Source of the DNA: DAOUGC01 sp034429695
GTDB lineage: Bacteria > Chloroflexota > Anaerolineae > Anaerolineales > Anaerolineaceae
DNA: 57,218 bases
Assembly (NCBI GenBank): GCA_034429695.1
Contig: DAOUGC010000002.1
Coordinates: 1 to 57,218 of the forward strand
Direction of reading: 5' to 3'
Of this stretch, positions 50,330 to 57,218 are shown one piece after another. Positions within the stretch are counted from its first letter, which is position 1, and each line of letters begins with the position of its first letter. The position numbers were made by a program, and so were the translations under genes. The notes below the pieces were generated by a model, which saw only the letters and a list, made by a program, of their open reading frames with translations, was not told where the DNA came from and did no database searches.

Positions 50330-51535
50330 ATGAAGATCTTGCTCGTTGGAGTGGGCGGAGTGGGTGAAGCCATTGCCGTCATGTCGCAACGTCGCCCATG
50401 GCTGGAACAAATGGTGATCGCCGATTACAATCACGAACGCATCAAGGAAGTACAGCTCCGTCTTGGCGAGCCCGAACGTTTTCCAATTGAATGGGTGGAC
50501 GCCTCAAAGCAGGAATTAATCGAAGAAATTGCCCGCAAATATGGCGTCGATTTGATCATGAATGCCTGTGATCCACAGTACAATATGCCCATCTTCAACG
50601 CTGCCTTTGCAGTTGGATGCCATTACATGGATATGGCCATGTCGCTCTCGCAGCCGCATCCAACCAACCCATTTGAGCAAACCGGGTTAAAATTGGGCGA
50701 TTTGCAATTTTCCCAGTCCGATGAATGGGAAAAGAAAGGTCTGCTGGCGCTGGTGGGTCTTGGCGTTGAGCCGGGCATGGCAGATATTTTCGCCCGTTAT
50801 GCGCAGGATCATCTGTTTGACGAAATTGAGGAGATCGGCATCCGCGATGGCGCCAACCTGAAAGTGCACGGGTACGAATTTGCTCCCAATTTCTCCATCT
50901 GGACCACAATTGAAGAGTGCCTTAACCCGCCGGTGGTGTGGGAACAATCAAGAGGCTGGTTTACCACCATGCCCTTCTCAGAACCCGAAGTATTTGAGTT
51001 CCCCGATGGCATCGGAGCGGTGGAATGTGTCAATGTTGAACATGAGGAAGTTCTTTTAATCCCGCGCTGGGTGAAGGCAAAACGCGTGACCTTCAAATAC
51101 GGCCTGGGCGACGACTTCATTCGCGTTCTGAAGACCCTCAAGATGCTCGGCCTGGACAACAAGCAGCCGATCAACGTCAAGGGTGTCATGGTGGCTCCGC
51201 GCGATGTGGTGGCCGCATGCCTGCCAGACCCTGCTCACCTGGGCGATTGCATGTTCGGCAAAACCAGCGCCGGAACATGGGTGAGGGGAACCAAGGATGG
51301 CAAACCCCGCCAGGTATATATTTACCAGGTGGCTGACAATCAAGAGTGCATGCAGCGTTTGGGCTGCCAGGCGGTTGTGGCGCAAACCGGCTTTAACGCC
51401 GTGATTGGGTTTGAACTGCTGGCCGAGGGTATCTGGAAGGGTGCAGGAGTGCTTGGACCCGAAGCCTTTGACCCCCTCCCCTTCATGGAGCGCATGGCCG
51501 ACCACGGCTTCCCTTACGGGATCAAAGAGATGTAA
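50330..51535 (+). CDS. Saccharopine dehydrogenase family protein
   Basis: The 401-residue protein starts at 50330 with AAGGAG eight bases upstream. It opens with the dinucleotide loop G-V-G-G-V-G-E-A (7-14). It has the two-domain layout of the saccharopine dehydrogenase/homospermidine synthase family, with M-N-A-C-D-P-Q-Y-N-M-P-I-F-N-A-A and G-L-G-V-E-P-G-M-A-D. Members act on amino-acid adducts in lysine or polyamine metabolism. Position between an Lrp-type regulator and an amino-acid permease fits that. The substrate is not identified by any motif I can see. Confidence 0.88.
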   Translation: MKILLVGVGGVGEAIAVMSQRRPWLEQMVIADYNHERIKEVQLRLGEPERFPIEWVDASKQELIEEIARKYGVDLIMNACDPQYNMPIFNAAFAVGCHYMDMAMSLSQPHPTNPFEQTGLKLGDLQFSQSDEWEKKGLLALVGLGVEPGMADIFARYAQDHLFDEIEEIGIRDGANLKVHGYEFAPNFSIWTTIEECLNPPVVWEQSRGWFTTMPFSEPEVFEFPDGIGAVECVNVEHEEVLLIPRWVKAKRVTFKYGLGDDFIRVLKTLKMLGLDNKQPINVKGVMVAPRDVVAACLPDPAHLGDCMFGKTSAGTWVRGTKDGKPRQVYIYQVADNQECMQRLGCQAVVAQTGFNAVIGFELLAEGIWKGAGVLGPEAFDPLPFMERMADHGFPYGIKEM

Positions 51536-51745
51536 TGGATTGAAACAGGAAAAGCTGTTCAGAGATTGCCTGAAAAGAGTAACCTCACCACGGATATTGG
51601 GTTTCAATAACCGGTTGGTTGGTGGCTGTTTGCTTTCAGCGGGCAAAGCTCTGGACAGCTTTGTTATTTAACCTGCCCCCGCCCCACGGTGCGGGCTCCC
51701 CTGTGTGTGGGATGCGAACCGAATCTTTGTACAGGAGAGTGTTCT

Positions 51746-53329
51746 ATGAGTGAATCTGTAGCAAAAGGCCAGAATATTCAGGCGGAAACCCGCAAGTTAA
51801 AACGCGAGTTGACCCTGTTGCCGTTATTTGGCCTGATTTACTTCACCGTTTGCGGCGGTTCGTTTGGCGTTGAATCGTTGGTGGGTTATTCCGGGCCAGG
51901 CCTGGCTCTGATCCTGTTTGTCGTCACGCCCCTGTTTTTCAGCATCCCCAACATGCTGATGGTGCGCGAAATGACTTCAATGATGCCGGTTGAGGGCGGC
52001 TACTACCACTGGGTAAAACAGGCATTTGGGCCGTTTGTGGGCTTCATGGCTGGTTGGATGAACTGGGTGGTGTCGTGGGTCGATGTCTCCATTTATCCTG
52101 TCCTGGCTGCCTACTACCTTGGTTTCTTTATCCCGCAACTGCGCACCGGCGCGGTCATCTTCGGCATGGATGTACCCGCCTGGGTGCTTTCCTGGTTGGT
52201 GGCACTGGTGTTGATCTGGGGCATTTCCTACCTGAACATGCGCGGCGCCCGCCTGGCCGGGCTGACCACCAACTGGCTGGGCCTGATCATGCTGATCCCG
52301 TTGATTCTCATGTCGATCGTCGGCATTTACAACTGGATCAACGGTGGGGTGACTGCCCAACTCCCGCTGATGCCCGAAGGCGAAAACCTCACCGGAGCGC
52401 TCAGCGTTGGGTTGTTCATCGTCATGTGGAACTTCATGGGCTGGGAACTTCCCACTGCAGCCGGTTCTGAGATCGTCAACCCCAAGCGCACCTACCCACT
52501 GGCCATGCTGCTGGTGCTGATCGCCGCCATCGCCACCTACGCCATCCCCACCCTGGCTGGATTGTACGGCGGCGCCGGTGAAGAAGGCCGCTACCACCTG
52601 TGGGGGCAGGAAGAATACGAGGAGGGCGAAGGCATTGGCGTTGTGATGGCTGACTACGGCATTGAGGAAAGCACCCTGCAGGAATGGGGCGCGAACCCAT
52701 CATCTTCGGTCGGCTGGGAATTCCCCGACATCGCCCACGCCATCGGCGCGAAAGCCACTGGCGACCCCAATGGTTTCCTGGCGCGTTTCCTGGGGCTGTC
52801 GGTCACCTTCGCTGCCATCCTCAGTATGATCGGTCTGTTCATCGGCAATGGATTGGGCGGCACCCGGGTTCCCTTCGCCATGGCAGAGGATGGCATGATG
52901 CCATCCTTCCTGGTCAAGGTACACCCAAGGTACGGCACACCATGGGTGGCAATTTTGGTGTGCGGTCTGATATTCAGCATCTTCTCACTCCAGGCATTTG
53001 CTTTCCTGGTGGTGGTGGATGTGTTCCTCAACATGGTCGTGCTGATGGTGCAGTTCATTGCACTGTGGGTGCTGCGCTTCAAACTGCCTGATCTGCCGCG
53101 CACCAAGGTCCCCGGCGGCTATGTCGGCCTCACGCTGATCACCATCGCCCCTGCCATTATCATCATCATGGCCATCGTCAGCCAGGTGATCGAAGAAGGC
53201 CTCAGCTCGCTCTGGCTGGCGCTGGTGGCCATGGCTATCGGAGCCGTACTGTACTTCCCCATTCTTAAGTACGTCAAACCCGGTGTGCCCGATGTAGACC
53301 CATTTGAGGCAGACGAGGAAGAGGAGTAG
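51746..53329 (+). CDS. APC family amino-acid permease
   Basis: The 527-residue membrane protein starts at 51746 with AGGAG upstream. It has about 12 helices, with the APC signature in G-G-S-F-G-V-E-S (substrate-binding helix 1, about 34-41), P-V-E-G-G-Y-Y-H-W-V and F-M-A-G-W-M-N-W. An insertion between helices 7 and 8 (about 285-345) is rich in Glu/Gly. The C-terminal tail is strongly acidic (E-A-D-E-E-E-E). The gap of 210 bases to the preceding gene holds no visible terminator, so co-transcription with the Lrp-type and saccharopine-dehydrogenase-type genes is possible. A bidirectional terminator follows. Confidence 0.88.
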   Translation: MSESVAKGQNIQAETRKLKRELTLLPLFGLIYFTVCGGSFGVESLVGYSGPGLALILFVVTPLFFSIPNMLMVREMTSMMPVEGGYYHWVKQAFGPFVGFMAGWMNWVVSWVDVSIYPVLAAYYLGFFIPQLRTGAVIFGMDVPAWVLSWLVALVLIWGISYLNMRGARLAGLTTNWLGLIMLIPLILMSIVGIYNWINGGVTAQLPLMPEGENLTGALSVGLFIVMWNFMGWELPTAAGSEIVNPKRTYPLAMLLVLIAAIATYAIPTLAGLYGGAGEEGRYHLWGQEEYEEGEGIGVVMADYGIEESTLQEWGANPSSSVGWEFPDIAHAIGAKATGDPNGFLARFLGLSVTFAAILSMIGLFIGNGLGGTRVPFAMAEDGMMPSFLVKVHPRYGTPWVAILVCGLIFSIFSLQAFAFLVVVDVFLNMVVLMVQFIALWVLRFKLPDLPRTKVPGGYVGLTLITIAPAIIIIMAIVSQVIEEGLSSLWLALVAMAIGAVLYFPILKYVKPGVPDVDPFEADEEEE

Positions 53330-53335
53330 GAATAC

Positions 53336-53369
53336 AAAAAAAGCACTTGCTCACGCAAGTGCTTTTTTT
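53336..53369. terminator. Bidirectional intrinsic terminator
   Basis: AAGCACTTGC (53341-53350) and GCAAGTGCTT (53355-53364) form a perfect 10-bp stem with a 4-base loop. A residues lie on the left and T residues on the right. It serves the APC permease gene on the plus strand and the wHTH/peroxiredoxin unit on the minus strand. Confidence 0.94.
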
Positions 53370-53394
53370 ACAATTAATTGGGGCCACAAACGGC

Positions 53395-53613
53395 TCAGTT
53401 TAGTTTTGCCTTGCCGGCATCGGTCACGGTGTAGCACCCGTCTTCTTCCACCAGCAAACCGGCTTCCACCAATTCCCTCAGGCTGCCGCGCACCCTGAAC
53501 AGCGGCAACTCGGCTGCCTGGGCGATCTGCGCCGGTGTAACCGGGGTCTGCGCTGCCTTCAATACGTTTCTGGCCGAAGGCGAAATCGTACCATCGGGGT
53601 TAATGCAAGCCAT
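53395..53613 (-). CDS. Small winged-helix protein
   Basis: The 72-residue protein has a helix-turn-helix (V-T-P-A-Q-I-A-Q-A-A-E-L-P-L-F-R-V-R-G-S-L) followed by a wing (L-L-V-E-E-D-G-C-Y-T-V-T-D-A-G). It lies 3 bases after the peroxiredoxin stop and is surely co-transcribed with it. It may be a redox-linked regulator, as two Cys (Cys3 and Cys60) are present, but neither is arranged in a known sensor motif. Such short proteins are usually annotated only as hypothetical. Confidence 0.75.
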   Translation of the reverse strand: MACINPDGTISPSARNVLKAAQTPVTPAQIAQAAELPLFRVRGSLRELVEAGLLVEEDGCYTVTDAGKAKLN

Positions 53614-53616
53614 GAT

Positions 53617-54270
53617 TTACTCCAGCACCTTCTTGGCAAGATACCAATCGATCACTTCGTAACCCGATTTCAGGTGCATATCCACCATTTCCATGGTCTT
53701 TGGGGCGGGCACAATCACCTTGTCACCGGGTCTCCAATTTGCCGGAGTGGCGACACCATGTTTGTCGCTGGTCTGCAACGCATCGATCACGCGCAGGATT
53801 TCGTCCATGTTGCGGCCAGTGGTCAAAGGATAGTACAGCATGGCGCGCAGGATGCCTTTGGGGTCAATGATGAAGACCGCGCGTACAGCTTCGGTCTTGC
53901 TGGCGCCAGGTTGCACCATGCCAAACTTGCTGGCAACTTCCTGGTTCAGGTCAGCGATCACAGGGAAGGGGATCTTCACGCCGGCTTTTTCCTCGATATT
54001 GCGCAGCCAGGCAATGTGCGAATACACGCTGTCGATACTCAGACCGAGCAATTCCACGCCGCGTTTCTGCAGCTCGGGATAGATCTCGGCAAAACCGATG
54101 AACTCAGTAGTGCAAACCGGGGTGAAATCGGCGGGGTGTGAGAACAAAATCAGCCATGAATCGCGATAATCAGACAGGCGCACAACGCCAGCGGTGGTGA
54201 CGGCTTCAAATTCGGGCGCCGGTTCGTTCAGGCGCGGAAAAGTAACATGATTGGTTGGTTGGTCGGTCAT
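53617..54270 (-). CDS. 1-Cys peroxiredoxin (Prx6/archaeal type)
   Basis: The 217-residue peroxiredoxin has the catalytic pattern H-P-A-D-F-T-P-V-C with peroxidatic Cys53 and Thr50. No other Cys exists in the protein, so it must use an outside reductant. The long C-terminus after about 160 (N-W-R-P-G-D) is the Prx6-type extension. It reduces hydrogen peroxide or alkyl peroxides in the cytoplasm. The ATG has AGGAG 11 bases upstream. It shares its message with the small winged-helix gene. Confidence 0.93.
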   Translation of the reverse strand: MTDQPTNHVTFPRLNEPAPEFEAVTTAGVVRLSDYRDSWLILFSHPADFTPVCTTEFIGFAEIYPELQKRGVELLGLSIDSVYSHIAWLRNIEEKAGVKIPFPVIADLNQEVASKFGMVQPGASKTEAVRAVFIIDPKGILRAMLYYPLTTGRNMDEILRVIDALQTSDKHGVATPANWRPGDKVIVPAPKTMEMVDMHLKSGYEVIDWYLAKKVLE

Positions 54271-54660
54271 TTTTATTGTTTCTCCTGATCAAAGTCTAAT
54301 TTGATTTTTCAATCCCACCTTATTGATGCAGGTAAACTGCCATTAGTTTCATCAAAATGAGCCAAAAACCACGGCATTTTTCCAGTGGATTTACCCGCAC
54401 GAACCAATGATGGTTCTGGTAACGCTCCACGGAGCACCAACAATGATGAGATGGTTCATTCATATTATAAGAAATTTATCCGCAATGGATCAGCGGATGA
54501 CCGATGTTTCATCCTTTTACGCAAGACGGGTGACGATTGTCACACATGGCGGTGACTCTGAAGCCAACGGGGATTATGATAAACTTGCTTCAACGCAAGT
54601 TTCAAATTCAACATTCCCCCTCTCGCCGTGTCTCAAACCCACGGCAAAGAAAGGACCTCC
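54271..54660. other. Divergent intergenic region between peroxiredoxin and glmS
   Basis: This 390-bp stretch must hold the promoters of both genes. Candidate boxes are weak: TTGAAA near 54320 on the minus strand and TATGAT near 54575 on the plus strand. Neither has a matching partner. I looked for the conserved core of a glmS ribozyme and found none. An in-frame opening at 54407-54718 overlaps the glmS start and has no family features. Confidence 0.4.
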
Positions 54661-56448
54661 ATGTGCGGTATTTTTGGCATCGTCACCGATAAAGAGCAGG
54701 CGTTGGGACCCATTTTGATCGAAGCTGCCCGGCGTCTCACCTATCGCGGCTATGACTCAGTGGGCGCAGCCACCATCTCGGGTGCAACCATTGACCTGCG
54801 CAAGGACGTTGGCAGGGTGGACGATGTGGCTGCAAAACACAATATCGCTGAAATGACCGGTACCCGCGGCATCACCCAGTTGCGCTGGGCAACCTTCGGT
54901 GCTCCTTCACAGGTCAACGCCCAACCTCATCTCGATTCAGACGGTGACATGGTGGGCGCGCACAACGGCAACGTGGTTAACAATGTCGAGTTGCGCCAGC
55001 AGTTCATGGCTGAGGGCCTGACCGTGCGCTCGCACAACGACGGCGAATCCTGTGTGCACGCCGTGGAGCGCCACATCAATCAGGGGGATGATTTCATCAA
55101 CGCCATTCGCAAGGCGCACAATGATCTGCAGGGCGATTACGCCTACGTAATTGGCCGCATCAACGACGACAAGCTGTATGCCATCAAGAAAGGCTCAGGA
55201 CTGGTGGTGGGCATCGGTGAGGGATTCACCTGCGTCTCCTCGGATCTGCCCTCCATCCTGCCGCTCACCCGCACCATCATCCGCATTCAAGACGGCGAGA
55301 TCATCACCCTGTGGGCCGACCGGGTAGAACTGCGCTCGGTGAAGGACGGCAGCATCATCGAACGTGAGCCGGAACAGATCACCCAGACCATGGAAGCCGT
55401 GCAAAAAGGCGGCTACGCTCACTTCATGCTCAAAGAGATTCACGAGCAGCCTGCCGTGGCGCGCGAGGTGCTGCACATGCTGGCTGGCAGCCCCGATGTT
55501 GACCCCATGCTGGAGCGCATCCGCAAGGCGCGCCACGTTTATCTGATCGCCTGCGGAACCAGTTACCATGCCTGCCTCGCCGGAGCGGTATACTTTGCCG
55601 GACTGGCAAAAAAGGCGGTCATCCCTGTACTGGCGCCGCAATTCATCCCACAATATCTGCCAGCGGTCACATCAGAAGATGTGGGCATCTTTGTCAGCCA
55701 GTCTGGCGAGACGAAGGACGTACTCAATGCACTGCAGGCCGCCGAAGCGCAGGGCATGACCTGTTTTGGGCTGGCAAACGTGATCGGCTCAACCCTCACC
55801 AAGACCACCTCAACCTGCCTGCCGCTGTGCTGCGGGTACGAGATCAGCGTCCCGGCCACCAAGACCTTTACCAATCAAGTGGTCACCTTCCTGTACCTGG
55901 CATACCGCCTGGCAGGCATGGATACCGCCGCTCTCGACTGCATCCCCGAGTTGATGGAGCACACCCTGCGCATGACTGCGCCGCAAATCGAAGCCATCAC
56001 ACCTTCCATTAACAAATGGGATGATCTCTACTGCCTGGGTTACGGAGCGACCTACTCGATGGCGCTGGAAGGTGCATTGAAGCTCAAAGAGATCACCTAT
56101 GCGCACTGCGAGGGCATGCTCTCGACTGAGTTCAAACACGGTCCCCTGTCCGCCATCACCGATGGCTTCCCGGTGCTGTTTGCCACCGCCCCCACCGATG
56201 TTCCCCTGATCGTCAGCGGCATCAACGAGGTCACCTGCCGCGGTGGGCGCGCCATTGCCATTGGTCAGGCTGACCCGCGCCTGGATGCCAATGCCAGTGA
56301 CGTGGTTACCCTGCCGGCTGCCGACCCAATGATCTCGTCTCTGCTGGCGGTGCTGCCGCTGCAATTGCTTTCCTACCACATGTCGGTGGCGCGTGGGTAC
56401 GACCCCGATTTTCCACGCAATCTCAGCAAGACCCTGACCGTGGATTAA
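54661..56448 (+). CDS. glmS: Glutamine-fructose-6-phosphate aminotransferase
   Basis: The 595-residue enzyme makes glucosamine-6-phosphate for cell-wall and polysaccharide synthesis. It begins M-C-G-I-F-G, so Cys2 becomes the N-terminal nucleophile of the class II glutaminase. A-H-N-G-N-V and R-W-A-T-F-G belong to the same domain. Two SIS domains follow, with A-C-G-T-S-Y-H-A, S-Q-S-G-E-T-K-D and V-P-A-T-K-T-F-T. A C-terminal P-R-N-L-S-K-T-L-T-V-D end matches the family. The usual T-H-G/T-R-W-A-T-H-G is here L-R-W-A-T-F-G, and N-D-G-E replaces T-D-T-E, so it is a divergent member. AAAGGA lies before the ATG. Confidence 0.9.
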   Translation: MCGIFGIVTDKEQALGPILIEAARRLTYRGYDSVGAATISGATIDLRKDVGRVDDVAAKHNIAEMTGTRGITQLRWATFGAPSQVNAQPHLDSDGDMVGAHNGNVVNNVELRQQFMAEGLTVRSHNDGESCVHAVERHINQGDDFINAIRKAHNDLQGDYAYVIGRINDDKLYAIKKGSGLVVGIGEGFTCVSSDLPSILPLTRTIIRIQDGEIITLWADRVELRSVKDGSIIEREPEQITQTMEAVQKGGYAHFMLKEIHEQPAVAREVLHMLAGSPDVDPMLERIRKARHVYLIACGTSYHACLAGAVYFAGLAKKAVIPVLAPQFIPQYLPAVTSEDVGIFVSQSGETKDVLNALQAAEAQGMTCFGLANVIGSTLTKTTSTCLPLCCGYEISVPATKTFTNQVVTFLYLAYRLAGMDTAALDCIPELMEHTLRMTAPQIEAITPSINKWDDLYCLGYGATYSMALEGALKLKEITYAHCEGMLSTEFKHGPLSAITDGFPVLFATAPTDVPLIVSGINEVTCRGGRAIAIGQADPRLDANASDVVTLPAADPMISSLLAVLPLQLLSYHMSVARGYDPDFPRNLSKTLTVD

Positions 56449-56486
56449 TCCACGCAGGGACGTTTTATTTCTGGCCAGGAGCAGAC

Positions 56487-57113
56487 ATGGATCAGGCTTT
56501 CATCCTCGAATTGTTGGGTTATCTGGCGTCGATCTTGATCGCCGTCTCCTTGATGATGAAGTCCATCCTGCGTTTGCGGGTGATCAACCTGATCGGTGCA
56601 GTGGTGTTCACCGTTTACGGCTTGTTGATCGGCGCTTATCCGGTGGCAGTGGTGAACGGTCTGATCATCATCATTGACCTGTACTACCTGGTGGGCATGT
56701 TCAACCAAAAGGAGTACTTCACCCTGCTGGAGATGCGGCCCGATTCTCAATACCTGCGCCGTTTCCTGGATTACTACCAGCAGGACATCGCTAGATTTCA
56801 GCCAGGCTTCCACTATCAGCCAACCGGCAACCATATCACTGTGTTTGTCCTGCGTGACATGGTTCCTGCCGGTTTGCTGGTGGCGGAAGAACGCCAACCC
56901 GGTGAGATGTTTATCCGGTTGGATTATGTCATCCCGGCTTATCGCGATTTCAAGACCGGCCGCTGGGTCTATTCCAGCGCCGAGGGATTATTCCAGCAGC
57001 GCGGGGTGAAGCGTCTGTACAGCCTGCCGGGCAACCCCACCCACGCCCGTTATCTGGAGAAAATGGGGTTTGTGCGTGACGGTGAGGAGTATTGCCTGCA
57101 TTTGAAAGCCTGA
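56487..57113 (+). CDS. YgjV-like membrane domain fused to a GNAT-like domain
   Basis: The 208-residue protein has three hydrophobic segments (about 7-25, 30-50 and 52-70) that resemble the YgjV inner-membrane family. A soluble C-terminal part (about 78-208) ends G-N-P-T-H-A-R-Y-L-E-K-M-G-F-V-R-D-G-E-E-Y-C-L. The Y-L-x-K-M-G-F pattern resembles the last part of GNAT acetyltransferases, but the acetyl-CoA loop (Q/R-x-x-G-x-G/A) is not clear. It follows glmS by 38 bases on the same strand and may be in its operon. The catalytic status is unknown. Confidence 0.65.
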   Translation: MDQAFILELLGYLASILIAVSLMMKSILRLRVINLIGAVVFTVYGLLIGAYPVAVVNGLIIIIDLYYLVGMFNQKEYFTLLEMRPDSQYLRRFLDYYQQDIARFQPGFHYQPTGNHITVFVLRDMVPAGLLVAEERQPGEMFIRLDYVIPAYRDFKTGRWVYSSAEGLFQQRGVKRLYSLPGNPTHARYLEKMGFVRDGEEYCLHLKA

Positions 57114-57218
57114 GAGACGGCCAACAATAACTGATTTTTTTCAATCAAGGCGGCTGGGGATGGCTCCAAGCCACCTTACACTTAACGCCCTATACTTAAC
57201 AATGAAGCGCTCCCCTTT

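Noticed and set aside
54271..54660. Possible glmS ribozyme
   Set aside because: I could not find the conserved core or pairing elements upstream of the glmS ATG.
54407..54718. Plus-strand reading frame of about 100 codons before glmS
   Set aside because: It overlaps the glmS start in another frame, has no ribosome-binding site and shows no family pattern.
1..57218. tRNA, rRNA or CRISPR array
   Set aside because: No cloverleaf with a GTTCGA-type arm and no regularly spaced repeats were seen; the GGGTTCGA motifs at 22366 and 22686 belong to the inverted-repeat elements.

Overview
This 57 kb window is bacterial chromosome with moderately high GC. It has no rRNA, tRNA, CRISPR array, phage or transposase gene that I can see. 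The gene content resembles Chloroflexota, probably an Anaerolineae-type genome: TetR-linked ABC-2 exporters, a receiver-GAF-ATPase sensor, an aldehyde:ferredoxin oxidoreductase operon, an ATPase-only Hsp70 paired with a coiled-coil/GyrA-CTD-like protein, and stand-alone GH4/GH38 glycosidases. That assignment is an inference from gene families. No marker gene in the window proves it.

Layout. 0.2-5.8 kb: a self-regulated TetR/ABC-2 exporter operon with a peptidase-like lipoprotein at its end, then a membrane-anchored TPR protein. 5.9-12.9 kb: the most unusual locus, two convergent two-gene operons. The forward pair encodes a small SLOG-like Rossmann protein and a membrane TrkA/RCK-type protein ending in a RyR domain. 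The reverse pair encodes a RelA/SpoT synthetase-TPR-RyR protein and a TIR protein carrying about three Clp-N-like helical modules. The domains point to a nucleotide-signalling, stress or defence system. 13-16.4 kb: an alkaline-phosphatase-superfamily membrane enzyme, a lipoprotein and a duplicated-domain membrane protein. 16.4-25.2 kb: glycoside hydrolases (GH38, GH31/36-like, GH4, GH114) with a sensor protein; a block of small inverted-repeat elements fills the gap between GH4 and GH114.

25.3-30.1 kb: a TetR-headed operon for alcohol/aldehyde oxidation (SCP2-like protein, Fe-alcohol dehydrogenase, tungsten-type aldehyde oxidoreductase, polyferredoxin). 30.2-33 kb: a zincin-like protein, a GyrI-like/amidohydrolase pair and an RNase H. 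33.4-37.9 kb: a second TetR/ABC-2 module and an MFS exporter. 37.9-40.5 kb: the Hsp70-like/GyrA-CTD-like pair. 40.6-43.3 kb: a WYL regulator operon with a second GyrI-like protein and an alpha-toroid protein. 43.3-46.5 kb: a Fur-family-controlled zinc-type ABC uptake operon (Fur, binding lipoprotein, ATPase, permease) under a long palindrome. 46.5-49.1 kb: a large chemoreceptor.

49.1-57.2 kb: a probably frameshifted MoaD/ThiS-like gene, an Lrp-type regulator followed by a saccharopine-dehydrogenase-family protein and an amino-acid permease, a 1-Cys peroxiredoxin with a small winged-helix protein, glmS, and a YgjV-GNAT fusion.

Regulation is unusually easy to read. Several operons have near-consensus promoters overlapped by long palindromes next to their own TetR or Fur gene, and many transcription units end in clear intrinsic terminators.
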